IMG/VR virus record: IMGVR_UViG_3300047322_000085
Coordinates: 1-36,823 of that record
Origin: a virus
Reading direction: 5' to 3' (one strand)
DNA: 36,823 nt
Shown here: one piece after another, positions 1 through 7,109 of the stretch
Numbering within the stretch: the first letter of the stretch is position 1
How the letters are laid out: every line of letters begins with the position of its first letter
Program-made: the position numbers and the translations under genes
Notes under the pieces: generated by a model
The model's input: only the letters and a program-made list of their open reading frames with translations
What the model was told of the DNA's origin: nothing
Databases searched by the model: none

Positions 1-37
1 CCACTACGCCCGCGCGCGAGGTTTCTGCACGCCCTAA
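1..37 (+). CDS. 3' end of an upstream early gene (partial)
   Basis: An open frame enters the window at base 2 and ends at TAA 35-37, giving a C-terminal tail of HYARARGFCTP. Its stop codon merges with the AAGGAG ribosome binding site of the next gene, the tight packing seen throughout this operon. In lambdoid phages the genes just before a RuvC-type resolvase are usually replication genes, but eleven residues cannot identify a family. The call rests on context and could be chance. Confidence 0.4.
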   Translation, partial: HYARARGFCTP

Positions 38-46
38 GGAGCAAGC

Positions 47-532
47 ATGCTGATCTGCGGAATAGACCCCGGCCTCACTGGCGCCGTCGCTTTCATCGAT
101 CACAACGGCTTGCGCTGTGTATTCGACTTGCCGACGAAGCCGATTGCCGATGCTGGTCCTAAGGCACTCGTCAAACGCCAGTGCGACGGTCGTGCGCTCG
201 CTGCGCTGATGCGCGCTCACCATGCAGCTGATGAGCCGGCGCTGGTCGTCATCGAGGATGTGCAGGCAATCGGCGGCAGTGCGATCCAGACCATGGGATC
301 GATGATGCACACCAAGGGGCTCATAGAGGGCGTGCTGGCCGCCAAGGGATACGACGTGGTGTTCGTGCGTCCGCAGGCGTGGAAGCGGTTCTACGGGCTG
401 TCTGCAGACAAGGCTCAGTGCCTGGCGATGGCGAAGCAGCTTTACCCATGCGATGACATTCGACTGGTGAAGCATCACAACCGCGCTGAAGCTGCGTTGA
501 TCGCGCGTTACGGCATGAGGCACTTCGTATGA
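47..532 (+). CDS. RuvC-like Holliday junction resolvase
   Basis: A 161-residue protein of the RuvC/RNase H fold, the usual size for phage and bacterial RuvC. The first acidic catalytic residue is D7 in GIDPGLTGAVAF, the second is E70 in VVIEDVQ, and the C-terminal acidic motif is HHNRAEAALIARYG (143-156). Between them TMGSMMHTKGLIEGVL resembles the DNA-binding helix of RuvC. It would cut branched DNA made during replication and recombination and clear junctions before packaging, a cytoplasmic role that suits the RecT/exonuclease pair on the other strand. The start is set by AAGGAG about five bases upstream of ATG 47. The stop overlaps the next ATG by four bases, so translation is probably coupled. 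The family is firm; substrate preference is not known. Confidence 0.9.
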   Translation: MLICGIDPGLTGAVAFIDHNGLRCVFDLPTKPIADAGPKALVKRQCDGRALAALMRAHHAADEPALVVIEDVQAIGGSAIQTMGSMMHTKGLIEGVLAAKGYDVVFVRPQAWKRFYGLSADKAQCLAMAKQLYPCDDIRLVKHHNRAEAALIARYGMRHFV

Positions 533-723
533 AAGCCGAAATTAATGCGCGGGGCATTCTCTCCATCATCCCGGAGACGCCTCTTGAGGCCTTTGCCTTG
601 CACGCGTGGGGGAAAGCCAACATAGGCATGTACATGATGCATCCCGGCGAGATTAAGACCTTCGAGGTCAGCAACTTGGTCCTCGAATTCAAGGGTGACG
701 ACCTTTTCCCAGGGTTCGTATGA
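529..723 (+). CDS. Small hypothetical early protein
   Basis: A 64-residue protein that I do not recognise. It starts on the ATG overlapping the resolvase stop (ATGA, 529-532) and its own stop overlaps the next gene in the same way, so it lies inside a chain of translationally coupled genes. It has no signal peptide or membrane segment. The middle section (HAWGKANIGMYMMHPGEI) and a closing GDDLFPGFV look like a compact mixed fold. The preserved overlap on both sides is the best argument that it is real. No function can be read from the sequence. Confidence 0.6.
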   Translation: MKAEINARGILSIIPETPLEAFALHAWGKANIGMYMMHPGEIKTFEVSNLVLEFKGDDLFPGFV

Positions 724-974
724 TGGCCTCAATCCTCCAGCTCGCCGGCATGCTCCCGCGCGACCCGCAGTTCCGCGAATGGGCCGCCTCGCACGCCGAG
801 GTCGAGCCGCTCACGGTCGACGAAGCAGCGGAGTTCATCCGCGTCGTCTGCCAGATCACATCCCGCCGCGCGCTCGCGACCGACAAGGCCGCAGAGGCGC
901 GGTTTCATCAGTTCTTGCGCCGGCCCTTCGTAGCCTGGCGGGAACAGCAGCAATCACACAGGAGAGCAGCATGA
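720..974 (+). CDS. Small hypothetical early protein
   Basis: An 84-residue, mostly helical and charged protein without membrane segments. It begins with a double methionine (MMASILQLAGMLP) in an ATGA overlap with the gene before it and ends in another ATGA overlap with the Tad2-like gene at 971. The stretch EVEPLTVDEAAEFIRVVCQ looks like a helix pair. I do not recognise the family. Its place between the resolvase and an anti-defence candidate marks it as an accessory early gene, but that is context and not evidence of function. Confidence 0.6.
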   Translation: MMASILQLAGMLPRDPQFREWAASHAEVEPLTVDEAAEFIRVVCQITSRRALATDKAAEARFHQFLRRPFVAWREQQQSHRRAA

Positions 975-1246
975 ACGATCAAATGGATTTAGGCGAAGCA
1001 CTGCGCGCAGCTAAAGACGGCTATCGGGTGACACGAAAAGCGTGGCCGTCTGGTGTCTTCGTTTATCACGTGCCTGCGGCCTCATATCCGGTCCAGACGG
1101 GCGCAGCCAAGGCGCACTTCGGAGAGGGCTCGATGATTCCGTATCTGGCATACCTGGCGATCAAGCGTGCCGACGACACCGTGTGCGTCTTCAATCCGGG
1201 GATGGACTCGCTGCTTGCCGAAGACTGGCAGATCGTCGGCGACTGA
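971..1246 (+). CDS. DUF2829 / Tad2-like protein, candidate Thoeris anti-defence protein
   Basis: A 91-residue protein matching the pattern of the DUF2829 family: an N-terminal LGEALRAAKDGYRVTRKAW, a central variable stretch, AIKRADDTV, and a hallmark C-terminal DSLLAEDWQIV. Family members called Tad2 are known to bind and sequester the cyclic signal molecules made by ThsB in Thoeris defence, stopping activation of the NADase effector. Here a polar middle section replaces the usual short loop, and CVFNPGMDS stands where PWxPSxxD is common, so ligand range could differ. Start: ATG 971 overlaps the previous stop (ATGA). A longer frame opens at 695 but would run through two coupled genes and is rejected. 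Family assignment is good; inhibition of Thoeris by this copy is inference. Confidence 0.75.
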   Translation: MNDQMDLGEALRAAKDGYRVTRKAWPSGVFVYHVPAASYPVQTGAAKAHFGEGSMIPYLAYLAIKRADDTVCVFNPGMDSLLAEDWQIVGD

Positions 1247-1248
1247 CC

Positions 1249-1437
1249 ATGTGCGCCGGCAACCCCACCGAATCCCTCGCCATCGCCCGCGCTCGCCTGA
1301 CGCCCGAGCAGTGGGCGAAGTTTGAGGCGGATTTTGGGCACTTCTGCGATTACAGCGGATTCAACGAGGACCCATTCAACCGAAATTTCGGATGGGCTTG
1401 GGCCAAGTGGGCCTATCTCTGCGGGAAGGGGCTGTGA
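1249..1437 (+). CDS. Small hypothetical early protein
   Basis: A 62-residue protein beginning two bases after the Tad2-like stop. It contains RARLTPEQWAKFEADFG and an aromatic C-terminal half (FGWAWAKWAYLCGKG), and is soluble as far as can be judged. I do not recognise it. Its last codon overlaps the next ATG (TGATG at 1435-1439), which supports the chosen frame, because a longer frame opening at 1042 would cover the whole Tad2-like gene. Small genes of this kind are common between the recombination and late-regulator genes of lambdoid phages. Confidence 0.55.
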   Translation: MCAGNPTESLAIARARLTPEQWAKFEADFGHFCDYSGFNEDPFNRNFGWAWAKWAYLCGKGL

Positions 1438-1637
1438 TGCCGCTACCGACATTCAAGCCTATGGGCGGTCGCCCAGATCGCCTGCGCCTGAACTGCGAGA
1501 CACCCGAAGCGCAGTCGGTCAGCGGAACGCGCGGCGGCAAGAAGAAGCTCGACGCGAACCAGATCGAGGCGATATGGGACGAAGTGCAGCTTCACACGCG
1601 GATGACATTTCGATGGACGCCAGCCAAGGCGGATTGA
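1437..1637 (+). CDS. Small hypothetical basic protein
   Basis: A 66-residue protein starting at ATG 1437, coupled to the previous stop through TGATG. The N-terminal half is rich in prolines and basic residues (PMGGRPDRLRLN, GTRGGKKKLD) and the C-terminal half is a short amphipathic helix (ANQIEAIWDEVQL). A basic arm of this sort could bind nucleic acid, but no domain is recognised. ATG 1392 upstream is also in frame; it is disfavoured because it lies inside the preceding gene. Confidence 0.5.
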   Translation: MPLPTFKPMGGRPDRLRLNCETPEAQSVSGTRGGKKKLDANQIEAIWDEVQLHTRMTFRWTPAKAD

Positions 1638-1649
1638 ACGGGGATTGAC

Positions 1650-2081
1650 ATGGATCGAATCGACGAACTGCTGTTGGACTGGTACGAGTGGCAGGCAGGC
1701 TACACGCCGAATCTCGGCCATGGCGGCGCTGACCCGGCATGCCGCGACTTCCGCATCAGCCGTCAATGGATGGATTACGACGACCTTGACGCCGAAGTCG
1801 AAATGAACCTGCGCGCGTCGGTCGGCAAGGTTATCGAGCCGATGATCCTCAAGCTCGACATGCGCAGCCGTCTCGCGATCAACACGGCAATGCGCAACTT
1901 TGGCGCTGGCGCGTCGGTCTGGGTCAACCCGCGGCACGCCGAGACGCAGGACGAGGATTACGAGCGCGCCAAGGCGATTCTCTGTCCGCAGATGGTCGCA
2001 GCGGGACTGGTAGAAAAATCTGCTTGTAAACCCGTGAAACGTGGAGTAGATTTCCGATCCGTGGCGCCTTTGCTCGCCTAG
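1650..2081 (+). CDS. Candidate late-gene regulator (antiterminator Q position)
   Basis: A 143-residue protein of a type I associate with phage genomes, with LLDWYEWQAGY at the N terminus, SRQWMDYDDLDAEVE (38-52), a long helical middle and RNFGAGASVWVNPR (102-115). No enzyme motif is visible. It is the last gene of the rightward early operon and is followed by a terminator, a structured non-coding leader and a second terminator before the packaging genes. That is the position of Q in lambda-like phages, so I infer that it lets RNA polymerase read through the late terminator. A GGGGA element lies about eight bases upstream of ATG 1650. It could instead be an unrelated activator or an unrelated conserved protein. 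Confidence 0.55.
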   Translation: MDRIDELLLDWYEWQAGYTPNLGHGGADPACRDFRISRQWMDYDDLDAEVEMNLRASVGKVIEPMILKLDMRSRLAINTAMRNFGAGASVWVNPRHAETQDEDYERAKAILCPQMVAAGLVEKSACKPVKRGVDFRSVAPLLA

Positions 2082-2090
2082 AGAAAACTA

Positions 2091-2125
2091 AGCCCCGGTC
2101 GATTAAGTTCGCCGGGGCTTTTTGT
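2091..2125 (+). terminator. Intrinsic terminator after the early rightward operon
   Basis: A perfect 8-bp stem AGCCCCGG (2091-2098) / CCGGGGCT (2112-2119) with a 13-base loop is followed by TTTTTGTTTT. It sits ten bases after the stop of the Q-position gene and should end early transcripts. Confidence 0.85.
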
Positions 2126-2255
2126 TTTGTCGATACGCTCGCTTCGAGCGTAGGTCTTAAACCCCACGAATTCAAGTTCTGCCAGTCACGCAACGGTCGG
2201 CGTTGCAGCTCACTCCCGGACTGGCTCACCGTGTCTCCACGCGTCCACCGCGTTT
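2126..2255 (+). ncRNA. Structured leader between two terminators (possible small late RNA)
   Basis: This non-coding stretch folds well by eye. One hairpin is CGCTCG (2136-2141)/CGAGCG (2145-2150). An outer 7-bp stem GCCAGTC (2181-2187)/GACTGGC (2219-2225) encloses a second hairpin GCAACG (2190-2195)/CGTTGC (2201-2206). A terminator follows at 2256. An RNA starting near 2130 would be about 150 bases and resembles in layout the short late leader RNA of lambdoid phages. I see no clear sigma70 promoter, which fits activated late transcription or may mean the start lies elsewhere. It does not fold as a tRNA. Confidence 0.4.
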
Positions 2256-2279
2256 GCCCCGCTCGTCGGGGCTTTTTTC
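2256..2279 (+). terminator. Intrinsic terminator before the late operon (tR'-like position)
   Basis: A 6-bp stem GCCCCG (2256-2261)/CGGGGC (2267-2272) with a five-base loop runs into TTTTTT (2273-2278). It lies upstream of every virion gene, so late transcription must start after it or read through it. No gene or strong motif is visible from 2280 to the ribosome binding site near 2394. Confidence 0.75.
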
Positions 2280-2405
2280 TTCCGCAAGGCGTGAGTGCGA
2301 TAACCTCGCCAGCTGTCGACGTCTTGGAAGCCAGGTGTCTCCGCCGGCTCGCCGGAACTCGCTCTGGCGCGGGTGACAGCAACCCCCAATCCATTGGAGC
2401 AAATC

Positions 2406-2879
2406 ATGAGCGATCCGATTGCAGAAGCAGCAGCAAGCCTGAGTGACGCAGCACCGAGCAGCACTGAGCCGCAGCAGCCCGCGCCCGAGGTGACGCCAGC
2501 GGGGGAGCCGTCTTCGTCGCACTCATCTGGCGAAGCTGGTTCGGGTGAAGTGGGAAACGCCGATGCGGGCACGTCGCCCGCTGGTGCTGCTACGCCTGCC
2601 ATTACGGGAAACGTGCTGGTGAACGCGGCGCCGGTGGTTGATGCGCCTGTAATCGATGCGCCTGCTGCTGAGCCGATGCCGATGAGTGCGGAGGAGCATG
2701 CAGCACTTCCGGATTGGGTGAGAAATGCTCAGCCACCTGCCGCTCCTCTGCCGCGCGAATCGCACCTGATGCTGCTCGAAGCCAAGTTCGCCAACGCGCT
2801 CGCCAAGCTGCGCAATGCAGAGCGTGTGTCCGTCGACGAACTCGAAGCGATCTACGTGCACATCAAGGCGGTTATCTAA
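2406..2879 (+). CDS. Hypothetical protein, low-complexity N terminus, first gene of the late operon
   Basis: A 157-residue protein starting at ATG 2406 with TGGAGC seven bases upstream. Residues 1-100 are low-complexity, rich in Ala, Pro, Ser, Glu and Val, with near repeats such as VVDAPVIDAPAAEP. Residues 110-157 form a charged helical tail (LLEAKFANALAKLRNAERVSVDELEAIYVHI) that looks like the only folded part. It immediately precedes the small terminase gene, with three bases between. The longer frame from 2373 lacks a ribosome binding site. I do not recognise a family. A disordered arm with a helical tail would suit a packaging or scaffold-type accessory protein, but that is a guess. Confidence 0.6.
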   Translation: MSDPIAEAAASLSDAAPSSTEPQQPAPEVTPAGEPSSSHSSGEAGSGEVGNADAGTSPAGAATPAITGNVLVNAAPVVDAPVIDAPAAEPMPMSAEEHAALPDWVRNAQPPAAPLPRESHLMLLEAKFANALAKLRNAERVSVDELEAIYVHIKAVI

Positions 2880-2882
2880 GCC

Positions 2883-3278
2883 ATGGCCCGTCCGTCGAAG
2901 TACAAGCCCGAGTACGCCGAACTGGCGATGAACTATTGCCTGCTCGGGGCGACGGACGCGGAAGTCGCTGCTTTCCTCGGTGTTGGCCTGCGGACAGTCG
3001 GAGACTGGAAGCTCGCCCACGAGGACTTCGCCGAGGCGATGAGCACCGGCAAGGACAAGGCAGACGCGAAGGTCGTCGGCGCGCTCTACAAGAACGCGAC
3101 CGGCGGCAACGTCACCGCGCAGATCTTCTGGCTGAAGAATCGCCGGAAAGAGGACTGGCGGGACAAGGTGGATCACTCGCTCACCGGTCCTGACGGCGGT
3201 CCTGTCCAGTTCCAGAGCGTGACGCGCAAGGTTATCGACCCGCGCGAGCCGGGCGAGCCAGAACCGAAGCCGCAATGA
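2883..3278 (+). CDS. terS: Terminase small subunit
   Basis: A 131-residue DNA-packaging protein. The N terminus (ARPSKYKPEYAELAMNYCLLG) and the following helix-turn-helix (TDAEVAAFLGVGLRTVGDWK, about 23-42) are typical of phage small terminase subunits. A second helical part (ALYKNATGGNVTAQIFWLKNR) matches the oligomerisation region of the family. It would recognise the packaging site on replicated phage DNA, form a ring and deliver the DNA to the large subunit. Its stop overlaps the large subunit start (3275-3278), as expected for partners made in fixed ratio. The C-terminal tail is Pro/Glu-rich and probably contacts the large subunit. Confidence 0.9.
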   Translation: MARPSKYKPEYAELAMNYCLLGATDAEVAAFLGVGLRTVGDWKLAHEDFAEAMSTGKDKADAKVVGALYKNATGGNVTAQIFWLKNRRKEDWRDKVDHSLTGPDGGPVQFQSVTRKVIDPREPGEPEPKPQ

Positions 3279-4510
3279 GCGACCTCGTAATCGAGACGCC
3301 ACGCGCTTTCCTGCCGCTTCTGAAGCCGGCGCGATACAAGGGGGCGCACGGCGGTCGAGGTTCCGGCAAGTCCAACTTCTTCGCCGAGCTGTGGCTTGAA
3401 GAAAGCGTGAGCGAAAAGCTCGATTTCGTCTGCATCCGGGAAACGCTCAAGTCGCTTGAGTTCTCGGTGAAGAAGCTGCTTGAGTCGAAGATCCAGACCT
3501 ACAACGCCGGCTATTACTTCGACGTTCAGGACCGCCGTATCCTCACGCGGCATGGTGGTGTGACGATCTTCGAGGGCATGCAGAACCACACTGCCGACTC
3601 CATCAAGTCGCTTGAGGGCTTTGATCGGTCGTGGTTCGCCGAGGCTCAGAAGGCCAGCGAAAAGAGCCTCACGCTGCTGCGCCCAACGATTCGCAAGCCC
3701 GGCTCGCAACTGTGGTTCGACTGGAATCCGGACTCTCCGACCGATCCCATCGACATGCTGCTGCGCGGCGAAGAACTCCCGCCAGATGCTGCGGTGATCG
3801 AGGCGAACTACATGGACAACCCATGGTTGCCCGATGAGTTGCGCGCGGAAATGGAGTTCGACAAGCGCCGCGATCCGGACAAATACGCGCACGTGTGGCT
3901 GGGCAAATACCGGCAGAACAGCGAAGCGCGCGTGTTCAGCAATTGGAGCGTCGAAGAATTCGAGCGGCCGGCGGGCACGATTCACCGCCTGGGCGCCGAC
4001 TGGGGATTCTCGGTCGATCCGTCCGTGCTGATCCGCTGCGACATTGAAGGCAACCGCCTGTACGTCGATTACGAGGCTTACATGGTCGGATGCGAGATCG
4101 TGAACCTGCCCGAGCTGTTCATGAGCGTGCCGGATGCCGAGAAGTGGCCGATCACGGCTGACTCTGCGCGGCCCGAGACGATCAGCCACATGCAGAAGAA
4201 CGGCTTCCCGAAGATCCGCCCGGCTATCAAGGGCGCGAAGTCGCTGGAAGAGGGCGTCGAGTTCCTGAAGTCGTTCGACATCGTGGTGCACCCGCGCTGC
4301 AAGCACCTGATCGACGAACTCACGCTCTACAAATACAAGGAAGACCCGCTAACCGGGGCGATCCTGCCGATTCTCGAAGACAAGGACAACCACGTGATCG
4401 ACGCGCTGCGCTATGCCTGCGAGGGCGCCCGACGTGCTGGGAAGGCTCCGAAGCCGAGCAAACCTGTAATCCGCCGCACCGTGCATGGTGCTGGCGCCTG
4501 GATGGGCTAA
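3275..4510 (+). CDS. terL: Terminase large subunit (ATPase-nuclease)
   Basis: A 411-residue packaging motor. The Walker A motif is GGRGSGKS at 26-33, and the acidic Walker B region is FDRSWFAEAQ near 116-125, followed by the coupling stretch LWFDWNPDSPTDP. The C-terminal nuclease has GADWGFSVDPS near 240 with its first catalytic aspartate, and DNHVIDALRYA near 370 with the last. The length and motifs fit the PBSX/P22-like large terminase group. It cuts concatemeric DNA and pumps it through the portal by ATP hydrolysis. It is coupled to terS by overlap, and its stop abuts the portal start (TAA then ATG). No odd residues were seen. Confidence 0.95.
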   Translation: MSDLVIETPRAFLPLLKPARYKGAHGGRGSGKSNFFAELWLEESVSEKLDFVCIRETLKSLEFSVKKLLESKIQTYNAGYYFDVQDRRILTRHGGVTIFEGMQNHTADSIKSLEGFDRSWFAEAQKASEKSLTLLRPTIRKPGSQLWFDWNPDSPTDPIDMLLRGEELPPDAAVIEANYMDNPWLPDELRAEMEFDKRRDPDKYAHVWLGKYRQNSEARVFSNWSVEEFERPAGTIHRLGADWGFSVDPSVLIRCDIEGNRLYVDYEAYMVGCEIVNLPELFMSVPDAEKWPITADSARPETISHMQKNGFPKIRPAIKGAKSLEEGVEFLKSFDIVVHPRCKHLIDELTLYKYKEDPLTGAILPILEDKDNHVIDALRYACEGARRAGKAPKPSKPVIRRTVHGAGAWMG

Positions 4511-6694
4511 ATGGCACGCAAACGCAAACTCGACGCTGAATCATCGGGCCTTGACCCGATCGTCAAGGAAGCCAAGGAGCGTTTCGCCCGTTGCGAGGAT
4601 GCCGAGTCGTCGTTCCGCAAGCTGTTCGTCGAGGACATGAAGTTTGCAAACGGCGACCCGGATAACAACTGGCAGTGGCCCGACCAGATCCGCCAGTCGC
4701 GCGACGGCGACAATCGCCCGTGCCTGACGATCAACAAGGTGCGTCAGCACAACCTCCAGATCATCAACGACGCGAAGCAGAACAAGCCGAGCATCAAGAC
4801 GTTGCCGATCGACGGCCAGGCTGATGTGCAGATCGCCAAGATTCTCGACGGCATCATGCGGCACATCGAGTACAACTCGCACGCTGAAATCGCCTATGAC
4901 ACGGCGACGGAGTTTGCGGTGCAAGCCGGGCTCGGTTACTGGCGCGTGATCACCGACTACGCGCACGACGGCTCGTTCGAACAGGAAATCTTCATCCGGC
5001 GCGTGAAAGATCCGCTGAGCGTGTACCTCGACCCCGATATCCAGTCAGCCGATGGCGCTGACGCGAAGTTCGGTTTCGTGTTCGAGGACGTGCCGAAGGA
5101 AGAATACGAGGCAATGTATCCGGAAGAGGATCCGGCGAGCGTCACATTCCCGATGGAAGCGACCGGCGATCCGTGGCTCGACAAGAACCACGTGCGCGTG
5201 TGCGAATACTTCTACCGCGCCGAGAAGAAGGACATGCTGGTCAATCATCCGGCCAAAGGCCCGATGAAGCTGTCCGAGGTGGAAGACGAGAAAGAGCGCA
5301 AGGCACTGCTCGAAGACGAAAGCGTGAAGAAGCGCGAGGTCAGCGAGCCGCATTTCAAGTGGTGCAAGATCGCCGGCGACAAGATCATCGATCGCAAGGA
5401 ATGGCCGGGCCGCTATCTGCCGATCGTGCGCGTGGTGGGCGAAGAAATCGTCATCAACGGCAAGGTCGAGCGCAAGGGGCACACGCGCAACATGAAAGAC
5501 GGCCAGCGCATGTACAACTACATGACCTCGGCCAACGTTGAATACATCGCGTTGCAGACCAAGACGCCATACGTCGCGCCTGTTGAAGCTATCGAAGGCT
5601 ACGAGGACGAGTGGGCGAACGCGAACAAGGACAACAAGGCGTATCTGCCCTACAACGGCGTCGATGCCGATGGTCGGGAGATTCCGCGTCCGCAGCGCGA
5701 GCAGCCTCCGGTAGGCGCTTCTGCGTACCTGCAAGCCATGCAAACGGCCCAGCAGGAACTCATGATGACCTCAGGCCAGTATCAGGAGCAGTTCGGCGCG
5801 CCGTCGAACGCTGATGCTGGCGTCGCCATTGCAGCGCGTCAGCGGCAGGGCGACAAGGCGACGTATCACTTTATCGACAACGTTGCGCGCGCGATCCGCT
5901 ACACCGGCCGCATCATGGTCGACCTGATCCCGAAGGTGTACGACACCGAGCGCGTGGTGCGCATCGTCGGCGAAGACGGCAGTGAGGACTTCGCGCAGAT
6001 CAATCCGCAGCAGCCGCACGCCGTGGGCGATGCGCAGGGCAACGCGCAGCAGGCGCCGGCCGATAACTCGAAGCTGAGCGCAGAACAGGCCGCGCAACTG
6101 ATCTACAATCCCGGCATTGGCCGCTACGACGTGACGGTAGAGGTTGGCCCGAACTACGAGACGCGCCGTCAGGAAGCGTTCCACGCGCTCACGCAGATCA
6201 TGTCGCAGGATCAGGACCTGATGAAGGTCGCGGGAGATCTGCTGTTCAAGGCTGCTGATTTCCCGATGGCCGATGAGGTCGCAGAGCGCCTGCACCGTAC
6301 GATCCCGCCGCAGATCCTTGGCGAAGGCCCGACACCGGCAGAAGCCGACATGCACCAGAAGATGCAGCAGATGGAGCAGATGATCAACCATCTGTCGCAG
6401 GCGCTGCAGGACGCGCGCAGCATGCAGGGCCATGAAGAGGCGCACCTGAACATCGACGCCTACAAGGCCGAGACGGACCGCCTGAAGGCCATCGCACCCG
6501 ACATGGCACCGGAACTCATTGCCGCGATTGCCGCACACCTGGTGGCAGAGACGCTGCGCACCGGTGACCCGAGCCAGATTCAGCCGATGCCGAGCGGTGC
6601 GCCGCCCGATCCATCGCAGCAGCAACAGCAGCCCCAACCGAACCCGCCGAGCGCGGGTTTTTCTTTGCCCGCTCAACCTCAACAGGGGGCCTAA
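4511..6694 (+). CDS. P22-type portal protein
   Basis: A 727-residue protein, nearly the length of the P22 portal (725). It opens with a charged helical segment, then KFANGDPDNNWQWPDQIRQS and RPCLTINKVRQHNLQIIND, which are typical of this family, followed by EFAVQAGLGYWRV and VKDPLSVYLDPDIQSADGAD. The C-terminal third is helical and ends in a Gln/Pro-rich tail (SQQQQQPQPNPP), comparable in place to the barrel and tail of long portals. Twelve copies would form the head vertex through which DNA enters and leaves. It begins directly after the terL stop. The high glutamine content near 500-560 and at the end is notable but not unusual for such barrels. Confidence 0.95.
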   Translation: MARKRKLDAESSGLDPIVKEAKERFARCEDAESSFRKLFVEDMKFANGDPDNNWQWPDQIRQSRDGDNRPCLTINKVRQHNLQIINDAKQNKPSIKTLPIDGQADVQIAKILDGIMRHIEYNSHAEIAYDTATEFAVQAGLGYWRVITDYAHDGSFEQEIFIRRVKDPLSVYLDPDIQSADGADAKFGFVFEDVPKEEYEAMYPEEDPASVTFPMEATGDPWLDKNHVRVCEYFYRAEKKDMLVNHPAKGPMKLSEVEDEKERKALLEDESVKKREVSEPHFKWCKIAGDKIIDRKEWPGRYLPIVRVVGEEIVINGKVERKGHTRNMKDGQRMYNYMTSANVEYIALQTKTPYVAPVEAIEGYEDEWANANKDNKAYLPYNGVDADGREIPRPQREQPPVGASAYLQAMQTAQQELMMTSGQYQEQFGAPSNADAGVAIAARQRQGDKATYHFIDNVARAIRYTGRIMVDLIPKVYDTERVVRIVGEDGSEDFAQINPQQPHAVGDAQGNAQQAPADNSKLSAEQAAQLIYNPGIGRYDVTVEVGPNYETRRQEAFHALTQIMSQDQDLMKVAGDLLFKAADFPMADEVAERLHRTIPPQILGEGPTPAEADMHQKMQQMEQMINHLSQALQDARSMQGHEEAHLNIDAYKAETDRLKAIAPDMAPELIAAIAAHLVAETLRTGDPSQIQPMPSGAPPDPSQQQQQPQPNPPSAGFSLPAQPQQGA

Positions 6695-7003
6695 ATGGCC
6701 GGTTACACAGGAATTCTCCAAGACCTCGGCAGCACGACGCCGATCGTTGGTCTGTACCGCATCGCTCAAACGCTCACACCGGCATCCGTCGCGGCTAATA
6801 CGAGCGCTGAGCAGACGTTCACCGTTCCCGGCCTTGCCGTAGGCGATTCGATCGATGTGAACAAGGCATCGCATCAGGTCGGTTTGTCGATTGGCAATGT
6901 GCGCGTCTCCGCGGCGAACACACTGGCGATCCAGTTCGTGAACACGACCGGCGGCGCCATCGTGCCGACGAGTGAGCAATACATCATCGGCGGTCAACGC
7001 TAA
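6695..7003 (+). CDS. Hypothetical small virion-region protein
   Basis: A 102-residue protein starting right after the portal stop. It has a beta-rich pattern of alternating hydrophobic residues (LTPASVAANTSAEQTFTVPGL, then VGLSIGNVRVSAANTLAIQFVNTTGG) and ends in a polar IIGGQR. The look is of a small beta-sandwich, as in decoration or adaptor proteins, and its place between portal and scaffold supports a structural role. There is no membrane segment or signal. A terminator 24 bases downstream means portal and terminase transcripts can stop after this gene. Function is inference. Confidence 0.65.
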   Translation: MAGYTGILQDLGSTTPIVGLYRIAQTLTPASVAANTSAEQTFTVPGLAVGDSIDVNKASHQVGLSIGNVRVSAANTLAIQFVNTTGGAIVPTSEQYIIGGQR

Positions 7004-7026
7004 GACCCAGCAGCACGGCTTTCCAG

Positions 7027-7060
7027 AAGGCCCGTTTCCAGCAATGGAGCGGGCCTTTTT
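7027..7060 (+). terminator. Intrinsic terminator or attenuator between portal-side and scaffold-coat genes
   Basis: AAGGCCCG (7027-7034) pairs with CGGGCCTT (7050-7057). An inner TCCA/TGGA extension closes on a GCAA tetraloop, and the stem runs into TTTTT. It is a strong candidate and sits inside one operon, so it may be partial or bypassed by late antitermination. Confidence 0.75.
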
Positions 7061-7109
7061 GCATTCCGTACCGGTGCGGCATCACCGGGCTCAATCCTTG
7101 GACACGTCC

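Noticed and set aside
695-1246. 183-codon frame covering the Tad2-like gene
   Set aside because: Its first half is a different frame of the 720-974 gene; ATG 971 with an ATGA overlap is the natural start.
2126-2255. Possible tRNA in the leader (TCTTAAA as anticodon loop)
   Set aside because: Stems on either side of the loop do not pair, there is no T arm, and no acceptor stem is found. The other stems do not fit a cloverleaf.
3173-4306. 377-codon minus-strand frame opposite terL
   Set aside because: A shadow of the large terminase gene without recognisable motifs.
5771-6997. 408-codon minus-strand frame opposite the portal gene
   Set aside because: Its Arg/Leu-rich composition shows a codon shadow, and the portal on the other strand is firm.
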